From assembly GCF_022406875.1 (NCBI RefSeq), contig NZ_CP023018.1:1561914-1625913 (forward strand): a DNA stretch of 64,000 nucleotides, given 5' to 3'. Below the pieces are notes generated by a model. It was given only the letters and a program-made list of their open reading frames with translations. It made no database searches and was not told where the DNA came from. This stretch comes from Ectothiorhodosinus mongolicus (GTDB lineage Bacteria; Pseudomonadota; Gammaproteobacteria; Ectothiorhodospirales; Ectothiorhodospiraceae). Position numbers and translations under genes: made by a program. Of the stretch, positions 55,040-64,000 are shown one piece after another (positions within the stretch are counted from its first letter, which is position 1; each line of letters begins with the position of its first letter).

Positions 55040-56138
55040 ATGTTGGAGCTCAATCCTCTGTTCAATAAGGTGTCTGACCTGAAAGGGCGTGTCGAAGCCC
55101 TGAGGGGGTATCTTTGACTTTGAGGCCAAGCGTGAGCGCCTTGAAGAAGTCAGCCGCGAACTAGAAGACCCCAATATTTGGAATGATCCCGACAAAGCTC
55201 AAACCTTGGGTCGCGAGCGCTCGCAGCTAGAACAAGTGGTCGGTGGTCTGCAAAAAATCGGCGGCGGATTGGTGGATGCCGATGATTTGTTAGAGTTGGC
55301 GCGCGACGAACAGGATGAAGACACGGCCAATTCTATCGCTGCGGATCTTGAGGCCTATGAAAAACAAGTGGCCGAACTCGAATTTCAGCGCATGTTCTCG
55401 GGTGAGATGGATGCCCAGCCCGCCTTCTTAGAAATTCAGTCTGGCTCCGGTGGTACCGAGGCTCAGGACTGGGCAGAGATGTTACTGCGCATGTACCTGC
55501 GTTGGGGCGAGCGGCGCGGTTTCAAAACTGAATTGATGGAAGCGTCTGCCGGTGAAGTAGCCGGCATCAAAAGTGCTACCGTGCGTTTTGAAGGCCCTTA
55601 TGCCTTTGGTTGGTTGCGTACCGAAAGTGGCGTGCATCGATTGGTGCGTAAGTCACCCTTTGATTCTGGTAATCGCCGCCACACCTCGTTTAGCTCGGTG
55701 TTTGTCTCCCCCGAGGTGGATGACAACATCGATATCGACATCAATCCCGCCGATTTGCGCATTGATGTGTATCGAGCCAGTGGCGCCGGTGGTCAGCACG
55801 TGAATAAAACCGAGTCAGCCGTGCGTATTACCCACGTACCCACGGGTGTGGTGACCGCCTGCCAAAATGGCCGCTCGCAACACAAGAACAAAGACATGGC
55901 GATGAACCAGCTCAAAGCCAAGCTTTATGAGCTGGAGCTGCAAAAACGCAATGCCGAAAAACAAGCGATGGAAGACAGTAAAGCCGATATTGGCTGGGGC
56001 AGTCAGATCCGCTCCTATGTGTTGGATCAGTCGCGCATCAAGGATCTACGTACCGGCGTGGAAGTGGGCAACACTCAGGCCGTCTTGGACGGCGATTTGG
56101 ATGAATTTATAGAAGCCAGCTTAAAAAGTGGGCTTTAG
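55040..56138 (+). CDS. prfB: Peptide chain release factor 2, with programmed +1 frameshift
   Basis: Reads UGA/UAA stop codons. The first 25 codons start at ATG 55040 ([20 protein letters not shown]) and end at an in-frame TGA at 55115-55117 within CTTTGAC, preceded by the SD-like AGGGGG: the classic autoregulatory frameshift site. Slipping one base after CTT (55114) continues GAC TTT GAG from 55116 to give 365 aa. The stop-recognition SPF ([11 protein letters not shown]) and catalytic GGQ ([15 protein letters not shown]) motifs are present. An ATG-only call from 55206 would miss the N-terminus. Confidence 0.97.
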
Positions 56139-56150
56139 AGATAGCTACCG

Positions 56151-57644
56151 ATGAATGAAACCAGCCCACCCGATGAAAACAAACTGATGGCTCAGCGTCG
56201 CGAAAAATTGCAGCGTCTGCGAGATAACGGCATCGCCTTTCCCAATGATTTTCGCCGCAATGTGATGGCCGGGCATTTACATGCCGAATATGACCACCAC
56301 GAGCGCGAATACTTTGATGAGCAGACGATTCGTGTCTCGGTCGCCGGGCGCTTGATGGCCAAGCGGGTGATGGGTAAGGCCAGCTTTAGCAAACTGCGCG
56401 ATATGTCGGGTGAGATTCAGATTTTCGTGCAGCGCGATTGCCTTCCCGAAGGGCACTATGCCGAGTACAAGAGCTGGGATATGGGCGATATCTTGGGAGC
56501 AGAAGGCCGCTTATTCAAAACCCAAACAGGTGAGCTCAGTGTCGAGGTGGATACCCTCCGGCTTCTAACCAAGTCTCTCCGGCCGCTCCCAGAGAAGTTT
56601 CATGGCCTTTCCGATACCGAGACCCGCTACCGTCAGCGCTATTTGGATTTGATCATGAACGAGCCGGTGCGCGATGTGTTTCGCACCCGCACCCGTATCA
56701 TCCAAATCCTGCGTGATGAGCTCAATGCGCGCGGCTTTTTGGAAGTGGAAACCCCGATGATGCAGGCTATCCCCGGTGGCGCCACCGCTCGGCCTTTCGC
56801 CACGCATCATAATGCCTTGGACATGCAGCTGTTTTTGCGCATTGCCCCCGAGCTGTATTTAAAGCGTTTGGTGGTGGGCGGTTTTGAGAAGGTCTATGAG
56901 ATTAACCGCAATTTCCGTAACGAGGGTTTATCCACCCGCCATAATCCCGAGTTCACGATGGTTGAGTTTTATGAGGCGTATGTCACCCATCATGAATTGA
57001 TGGATTTAACCGAAGCCTTGATGCGTACTTTGGCTGAGCAAATTCTGGGCACGACCCAGGTGCCTTATCAGGGTGAGGTGTATGACTTTGGCAAGTCCTT
57101 CGCCAGAATGAGTGTGCGCGAGAGTATTTTGGCGTTTAACCCGCAGGTCGAGGATTTTCAGCTCGAGGATTTCGATGCCACCCGCGGCATTGCTGAGAAA
57201 ATGGGCATCCCTATCAAGCCCAGCTACGGTCGCGGCAAGCTATGGATTGAGATATTTGAGAAAACGGTGGAACACCAACTCAAAGATCCCACCTTTATCA
57301 CCGCCTATCCTACGGAAGTATCTCCGCTGGCGCGGCGCAATGATCAAGATCCCTTTGTCACCGATCGCTTTGAGTTTTTTGTTGGCGGTCGGGAAATTGC
57401 CAATGGCTTTTCCGAGCTCAATGACTATGAGGATCAAGCAGAGCGTTTTCGTCGTCAGGTGCAGGAGAAAGAAGCAGGGGACGAGGAAGCCATGCATTTT
57501 GATGCCGACTATTTGCGTGCTTTGGAACATGGGATGCCGCCCACCGCGGGTGAAGGAATCGGTATTGACCGCCTGGTCATGTTGTTAACCGATTCACCCT
57601 CCATCCGCGATGTTCTGCTGTTCCCGCACATGCGTCCCGAGTAA
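56151..57644 (+). CDS. lysS: Lysyl-tRNA synthetase (class II)
   Basis: 497 aa. Anticodon-binding OB-fold first ([25 protein letters not shown]), then the class II catalytic core: motif 2 region [28 protein letters not shown] and motif 3 [26 protein letters not shown]. prfB-lysS, 12 bp apart, is a common bacterial pair. Confidence 0.97.
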   Translation: MNETSPPDENKLMAQRREKLQRLRDNGIAFPNDFRRNVMAGHLHAEYDHHEREYFDEQTIRVSVAGRLMAKRVMGKASFSKLRDMSGEIQIFVQRDCLPEGHYAEYKSWDMGDILGAEGRLFKTQTGELSVEVDTLRLLTKSLRPLPEKFHGLSDTETRYRQRYLDLIMNEPVRDVFRTRTRIIQILRDELNARGFLEVETPMMQAIPGGATARPFATHHNALDMQLFLRIAPELYLKRLVVGGFEKVYEINRNFRNEGLSTRHNPEFTMVEFYEAYVTHHELMDLTEALMRTLAEQILGTTQVPYQGEVYDFGKSFARMSVRESILAFNPQVEDFQLEDFDATRGIAEKMGIPIKPSYGRGKLWIEIFEKTVEHQLKDPTFITAYPTEVSPLARRNDQDPFVTDRFEFFVGGREIANGFSELNDYEDQAERFRRQVQEKEAGDEEAMHFDADYLRALEHGMPPTAGEGIGIDRLVMLLTDSPSIRDVLLFPHMRPE

Positions 57645-57655
57645 CGCTTGTTGGC

Positions 57656-59245
<1,590 letters not shown>

Positions 59246-59409
59246 GGGTTTCCCTGTTACTGTGTCATCAAATCATGAAGATTAGTAAGTTGTGCAAAGC
59301 AATACAACCGCTTTGATGACATTAACGCGTCATCTTTCCGATTCAAGTCAAAATAAACCTAGGCAGCCCTCATATTGTTAACACAAAACTTTAAAATGAT
59401 GGGGTCTTA

Positions 59410-61212
59410 ATGCGCTATCGTTCCGATTATGCCTACTCTGATCAGGCTGTGAATTGGCGCATTTTGCTCAGCCTCGTGCCCTATCTGATGGAGTTTCGTG
59501 GCCGGGTTTTGCTGGCATTGGGGTTTTTGGTGCTGGCCAAACTGGCCAATGTCTTGGTGCCGGTGGCACTGAAATATATTGTGGATCATTTTGAGACGGG
59601 GACGCAGGCGCTGGCCATTGCTGTGCCACTGCTGCTCCTGCTGGGCTATGGGGCTTTGCGTTTTGCCACGGTGTTTTTCTCGGAGATGCGCGACGCCGTA
59701 TTTGCACGGGTAGCAGAGCGGGCAATGCGGCGTGTCTCATTGCGGGTGTTTCGTCACCTCCATGAGATGGATTTGGGGTTTCATTTGTCGCGGCGCACGG
59801 GCGGTTTGGCGCGTGATATCGAGCGCGGGACCTCCGGTATCAGTTTTTTGCTGCGCTTCATGGTGTTTAACATTCTGCCCACGCTTCTTGAGATCGCTTT
59901 GGTGGCGGTCATCCTCATGGTGGTGTTGAGCCCCTCGTTTGCTGTGGTGATGGTCGCTGCTGTCGCCATTTATGTGGTGTTTTCCGTGTGGGTGACTGAG
60001 TGGCGTAACCGTTTCGTCCGGGCGGCGAATCGGTTCGATAATCGGTCTAATACGCGCGCGGTGGATAGCCTGCTGAACTACGAAACCGTCAAATACTTTG
60101 GCAATGAACGCTTTGAGGCCGAACGCTATGACCAGGACTTGGCGTCCTGGGAACAAGCGCGCATGCAAAATAAACTCTCATTGGCGGCGCTCAATTCGGG
60201 TCAGGCTTTGATTATCGCTGCAGCCATTACCGCCATGATGATTCTGGCGGCCGCGCGGGTTAGTGCCGGACAAATGACCATCGGCGATTTGGTGATGGTG
60301 AATGCCTACATGATTCAGCTATTCATTCCGCTAAATTTTTTGGGCTTTGTTTATCGCGAGATCCGCGAATCGCTGATCAATATCGAACGCCTGTTCCATC
60401 TCATGGATCAGCCCGCTAAAGTGGTCGATGCAGACCATGCCAAGCCGTTAAACCCTGGGCCGGGCGAGATTCGCTTCGAGAATATCGCCTTTGCCTACAA
60501 CCCTGATCGACCCATCATCGAGGAGGTCAGTTTGACGGTGGCCGCGGGTAAGAAGCTGGCTTTAGTGGGGCCCAGTGGTGCAGGTAAATCGACCATCGCG
60601 CGTCTGTTGTTTCGCTTTTATGATGTGGATGCCGGGCAAATTTGGGTGCATGGCCAGGACATTCGCGAGGTAACTCAAGAGAGCCTGCGAGCGGCCATTG
60701 GCGTCGTGCCACAGGACACCGTGCTGTTTAACGATAGTATTTTTTACAATATCGCCTATGGACGTCCTAGCGCTTCGCGCGCTGAGGTTGAGCGCGCTGC
60801 ACATCTGGCCCATTTGGATGATTTTATCGCACGTCTGCCGCAGGGCTATGAGACGGTGGTGGGGGAGCGTGGCCTGAAGCTCTCAGGCGGCGAAAAACAG
60901 CGCATCGCGATTGCTCGCGTGTTGCTCAAGGATCCACCAATATTGATTCTGGATGAGGCCACTTCATCGCTGGATACTCAAGCTGAGCAGGCCATTATGT
61001 CCGCCTTGCAGGAGGTGGCAGCCTCACGCACCACTCTGGCTATTGCTCATCGGCTGTCAACAGTGCAGGACGCTGATGAGATCGTGGTGATGGATCATGG
61101 CCGCGTCCATGAACGCGGCACTCATGATCAGTTACTGGCTAAACGCGGACTTTACTTTCAGTTATGGCAGGGTCAGCGGGCTGCCAATCAGGCTGACGGT
61201 GTTCCACAGTGA
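59410..61212 (+). CDS. ATM1/HMT1-type ABC exporter
   Basis: 600 aa half-transporter: six membrane helices (YADHFETG after helix 2; the family segment [32 protein letters not shown]), then the ATPase with [30 protein letters not shown] and [13 protein letters not shown]. Matches the ATM1-like exporters of glutathione-bound iron-sulfur or metal species. Its last 74 bp overlap queF on the other strand. Confidence 0.92.
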   Translation: MRYRSDYAYSDQAVNWRILLSLVPYLMEFRGRVLLALGFLVLAKLANVLVPVALKYIVDHFETGTQALAIAVPLLLLLGYGALRFATVFFSEMRDAVFARVAERAMRRVSLRVFRHLHEMDLGFHLSRRTGGLARDIERGTSGISFLLRFMVFNILPTLLEIALVAVILMVVLSPSFAVVMVAAVAIYVVFSVWVTEWRNRFVRAANRFDNRSNTRAVDSLLNYETVKYFGNERFEAERYDQDLASWEQARMQNKLSLAALNSGQALIIAAAITAMMILAAARVSAGQMTIGDLVMVNAYMIQLFIPLNFLGFVYREIRESLINIERLFHLMDQPAKVVDADHAKPLNPGPGEIRFENIAFAYNPDRPIIEEVSLTVAAGKKLALVGPSGAGKSTIARLLFRFYDVDAGQIWVHGQDIREVTQESLRAAIGVVPQDTVLFNDSIFYNIAYGRPSASRAEVERAAHLAHLDDFIARLPQGYETVVGERGLKLSGGEKQRIAIARVLLKDPPILILDEATSSLDTQAEQAIMSALQEVAASRTTLAIAHRLSTVQDADEIVVMDHGRVHERGTHDQLLAKRGLYFQLWQGQRAANQADGVPQ

Positions 61213-61543
61213 CTATGGTATAAATGCCGCCACGCACGTTCCAATCTGCGGTGAGTCGCATGAATCTGGGATTTGTTGCGGCGACCAGATCATCCAAAAT
61301 GCGATTGGTCATGGCTTCATGAAAGCCGCCTTCCTCACGGAATGACCAGATATAAAGTTTCAGGGATTTGAGTTCGACGCACAGCTGATCCGGGACATAT
61401 TCCAAATGTAGCTCGGCAAAGTCAGGCTGGCCCGTTTTGGGGCACAAGCAGGTGAATTCGGGCAAGCGCATGCGGATGATATAATCGCGCTCAGCATTCG
61501 GGTTGGGGAAGGTTTCGAGTTGACGGGAAGGCTCAGTCGACAT
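61139..61543 (-). CDS. queF: 7-cyano-7-deazaguanine reductase, short type
   Basis: 134 aa. NADPH-dependent reduction of preQ0 to preQ1 for queuosine. Visible motifs: [20 protein letters not shown] with the catalytic Cys, [26 protein letters not shown] (the QueF substrate motif) and [13 protein letters not shown]. This is the small unimodular form. The C-terminal part overlaps the convergent ABC exporter gene. Confidence 0.94.
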   Translation of the reverse strand: MSTEPSRQLETFPNPNAERDYIIRMRLPEFTCLCPKTGQPDFAELHLEYVPDQLCVELKSLKLYIWSFREEGGFHEAMTNRILDDLVAATNPRFMRLTADWNVRGGIYTIVTVEHRQPDWQPADPAITESKVRV

Positions 61544-61644
61544 GCGGTTTCAGTTCTCGTTGGGTTGGGGGATATGGATTTAACACAGCGCAGTGTAACG
61601 CTTTTTGCGAGTTTTGCAGTGCCTAACGAATATGGCATGGCTGC

Positions 61645-64000
61645 ATGCGCCTGAGCCGTATCAAGCTGGCTGGGTTCAAGTCCTTCGTGGATCCGACCAC
61701 GTTGGATTTGCCCAGTAATTTGGTGGGCATTGTCGGCCCCAATGGCTGTGGCAAGTCCAACACCATCGATGCGGTACGCTGGGTGATGGGAGAGTCTTCG
61801 GCCAAGCATTTGCGTGGCGATTCCATGGAAGATGTCATCTTCAGTGGCTCTTCATCGCGTAAGCCCGTGGGCCAAGCATCCATTGAACTGGTGTTTGACA
61901 ACAGCAGCGGCAAGCTCGGCGGCGCCTACGCGCAATACGCCGAGATTGCGGTTAAGCGACGTGTCAGCCGCGATGGACAATCTCAGTATTTTCTCAATGG
62001 TGCCCGCTGTCGCCGCCGCGACATCACCGATATCTTTCTAGGTACCGGCCTTGGCCCACGCAGTTATGCCATTATTGAACAGGGCATGATCTCGCGGCTG
62101 ATTGAGGCGCGTCCGGAAGACCTGCGCATTTATTTGGAAGAGGCCGCGGGTATCTCCAAGTATCGAGAGCGTCGGCGCGAGACAGAAAATCGCATTCGCC
62201 ATGCGCGTGAAAATTTAGAGCGCTTGGAAGACGTGCGGGAAGAAGTGGCCAAACAGCTGCGGCACTTGGAAAAACAGGCCGAGGTTGCCGATAAGTATAA
62301 AAAGCTGCGCGAAGAGGAGCGTCAGGCCAAGGGTGAGTTACTGGTTTTGAGGCTTAAAGCTTTGCAAGAAGAGGCCGCGCGGCGCGAGGCAGAAGTCAAT
62401 GAACAAACCTTGGCGCTAGAGCAGGCGATCGCCGAGCAGCGCCATGTCGAGGCGGGCTTGGAAAGCCAACGGCAAAGCCTGAGTCAGGCCAATGAGACGC
62501 TGAACATGGTGCAAGGTCATTACTACAAGCTTGGCGCCGATATCTCCGCGACCGAACAATCGATTCGCATGCAAACGGAATTGTCAGCGCGGCGCACTCA
62601 AGAGCGTGAGGAAGCCCGTGCCAGCCTCAGCAGTATCGATGCGCATTTACAAGAGGATCAACAGCGACTGGAATCTTTAAGCCAAGAGCTGGCCAAGCTG
62701 CAACCGGAACAAGAGCAGCATTTCCAGCGACTAGAGGCAGTTAAAGCAGCCTTGCAATCAGCCGAAGAGGCCATGGCAGCGTGGCAGCAGCGCTGGGATG
62801 TATTTACCCAACAGGCGGCTGAACCTGCGCAAACCGCCCAGGTACAAGGCGCGCGCATGGAATACCTAGAGCGCCAACTACAAAGCCTGAAACAGCGCAA
62901 TGAACGCCTCAGTCAAGAAGCGCAGACCTTGGGTCAGGGCGATTTGGAACCGGCGATTTATGAGCGTCAGCAGGCCTTAAAGGCAGCCCAAGCAGAGCAC
63001 CAAAAAGCCGAGTCAAAGCTGCAGGCAGCCGGCGAGTTAGTGGCCCAACGACGTGATGAGCAACAGCAAAAAACCCAAGCCCTGGAAGAACAGCGTCGTG
63101 AGCTGCAGGTCAGTCAGGGACGCTTGTCTTCTTTAGAGGCGCTGCAGCAGGCGGCTTTGGGCAAAGAAACTGGAGCCTTGGGATCCTGGTTACAAGCCAA
63201 ACAGCTGGATGGCGCTGCGCGTTTGGGCGAGACCTTGGATGTTGAGTCGGGTTGGGAGTCTGCGGTGGAAACTGTACTCGGCCCATATTTGGAAGCCTTA
63301 TGTGTTGATCAGCTTGGCGATGCCTTAAGCGCAGATCCTGATGCCTTACCCGAGGCCAATGTTACGTTATTGCTGGCCGGCCAGTCCAAAGACTCAGCTT
63401 CGTCACCCGCCCACTCCTTAGCGGCTAAGGTGCGCAGCCCGCATCGCCTCAGCCACCTGCTGGCGGGTATTCGCTGTGTCGATAGTTTGGCTGAAGCCAT
63501 GGGCTGGCAGGGGCGCCTGGGTGCAGGCGAGTCAGTGATCACGCCGCAGGGGATTTGGCTCGGTCAGCATTGGGTGCGTATCACCCGGCAAAAAGACAGC
63601 CGCAGTGGCACTTTGGCGCGCGAAAAAGAGATCCGCAGCCTGAAAACTCATATCCAACAGCTACAAGCCAAAGTGGAGCAGGGGCAAGATGAGCTTGATC
63701 AAAACCGCGCCCAGCAACAACAGGCGGAGCAAGATGTTGAGGCGCAGCAGAATGCGGTAAACACCCACTATCGGCAGGTCAGCGAACTCAGTTCGGAACT
63801 GCAAAGCCTGAAAGCGCGCTCTGAACAACTGCGCAGCCGCCGCAGCCAAATCGAGGCCGAGCAGGCCGAGCTGGCGGAGCAGCGTGCTCAGGAAACCCAA
63901 GCCTTAAAATCCGCCACCAGTGAGCGTAATACGGCTTTGACCTTGATGGAACAGTTCAGTCTTGAGCGCAGCCAACTGGAGAGCGAGCGCGAACAATTGC
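61645..64000 (+). CDS. smc: Chromosome segregation ATPase SMC, 3' end outside window
   Basis: 785 codons visible. Head domain: IKLAGFKSFVDPTTL, Walker A GPNGCGKSNTIDAVRWVMGE, RSYAIIEQGMIS and the start of the coiled coil at EEAAGISKYRERRRE. A long Glu/Gln/Arg-rich coiled coil follows, then the hinge (about residues 510-640, GALGSWLQAKQLDGAARLGETL...ESAVETVLGPYLEALCVD) and the returning coil. The C-terminal head with Walker B is beyond the window. ATG 61645 gives MRLSRIKLAGFK, the standard start. Confidence 0.96.
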   Translation, partial: MRLSRIKLAGFKSFVDPTTLDLPSNLVGIVGPNGCGKSNTIDAVRWVMGESSAKHLRGDSMEDVIFSGSSSRKPVGQASIELVFDNSSGKLGGAYAQYAEIAVKRRVSRDGQSQYFLNGARCRRRDITDIFLGTGLGPRSYAIIEQGMISRLIEARPEDLRIYLEEAAGISKYRERRRETENRIRHARENLERLEDVREEVAKQLRHLEKQAEVADKYKKLREEERQAKGELLVLRLKALQEEAARREAEVNEQTLALEQAIAEQRHVEAGLESQRQSLSQANETLNMVQGHYYKLGADISATEQSIRMQTELSARRTQEREEARASLSSIDAHLQEDQQRLESLSQELAKLQPEQEQHFQRLEAVKAALQSAEEAMAAWQQRWDVFTQQAAEPAQTAQVQGARMEYLERQLQSLKQRNERLSQEAQTLGQGDLEPAIYERQQALKAAQAEHQKAESKLQAAGELVAQRRDEQQQKTQALEEQRRELQVSQGRLSSLEALQQAALGKETGALGSWLQAKQLDGAARLGETLDVESGWESAVETVLGPYLEALCVDQLGDALSADPDALPEANVTLLLAGQSKDSASSPAHSLAAKVRSPHRLSHLLAGIRCVDSLAEAMGWQGRLGAGESVITPQGIWLGQHWVRITRQKDSRSGTLAREKEIRSLKTHIQQLQAKVEQGQDELDQNRAQQQQAEQDVEAQQNAVNTHYRQVSELSSELQSLKARSEQLRSRRSQIEAEQAELAEQRAQETQALKSATSERNTALTLMEQFSLERSQLESEREQL

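Noticed and set aside
55206-56138. prfB as a 310-codon gene
   Set aside because: The conserved N-terminus is encoded upstream across the CTTTGAC frameshift site.

Overview
The window looks like chromosome of an anoxygenic phototrophic gammaproteobacterium, probably a purple sulfur-type bacterium of the Chromatiales. Evidence for phototrophy is an intact bchL, a PucC-type carrier and a light-harvesting alpha/beta pair at 52-55 kb. Evidence for the class is the gene order glyA-nrdR-ribD-ribE-ribBX-ribH-nusB-thiL-pgpA. The taxonomic placement is inference from gene content; no rRNA is present.

Layout. 1-0.8 kb: the 5' part of a CDF metal exporter on the minus strand. 1.3-8.6 kb: a tightly packed operon for serine hydroxymethyltransferase, NrdR, riboflavin synthesis, NusB, ThiL and PgpA. 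8.6-18.8 kb: a cobalamin region, with btuFCD on the minus strand diverging from a cobalamin riboswitch that heads btuB-cobB-cbiB-cobU-cobT-cobC-cobS. 18.9-20.7 kb: gltX, tRNA-Ala(GGC), a small membrane protein and tRNA-Glu(UUC). 20.8-22.3 kb: acr3-arsR on the minus strand.

22.5-33.8 kb is a complete aliphatic-amide regulon. A leader RNA carries two ANTAR-type hexaloop hairpins overlapping a strong terminator. It is followed by a five-gene urea/amide-type ABC importer, AmiE amidase, AmiB ATPase, a tandem Usp protein, a porin, the amide sensor AmiC and the antiterminator AmiR. AmiR should read through the leader when AmiC binds amide, so transporter, porin and amidase would be induced together.

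34.6-41.6 kb is a second nitrogen-scavenging operon: a NitT/TauT-type ABC importer, a tandem nitrilase-fold amidohydrolase whose second domain has lost its catalytic residues, a GntR/FCD regulator and allophanate hydrolase. In front of it stand a sigma-54 promoter, an NtrC-like site and a GntR-like palindrome. Its substrate is unknown and it is my best candidate for an undescribed pathway.

41.7-47.3 kb holds poorly characterised genes (coiled-coil protein, amino-acid-type binding lipoprotein, three envelope proteins, an NCS2 permease with a cytosolic C-terminal domain, an SGNH esterase). 47.4-51.9 kb: gdhA, a large PEP/pyruvate-binding protein with a degenerate KaiC-like N-terminus, and a zinc-ribbon membrane protein. 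52-55 kb: bchL, the PucC-type carrier, and light-harvesting alpha then beta. 55-64 kb: prfB (with its programmed frameshift), lysS, pckA, an ATM1-type ABC exporter, queF and the start of smc.

Two families of small palindromic repeats (core GGGGTCGTACCCC, and a longer one ending in a GTCCCCATTTT-like arm) are scattered through the window. Besides intergenic copies, they lie inside the open reading frames of thiL, cobB and the PucC-type gene.
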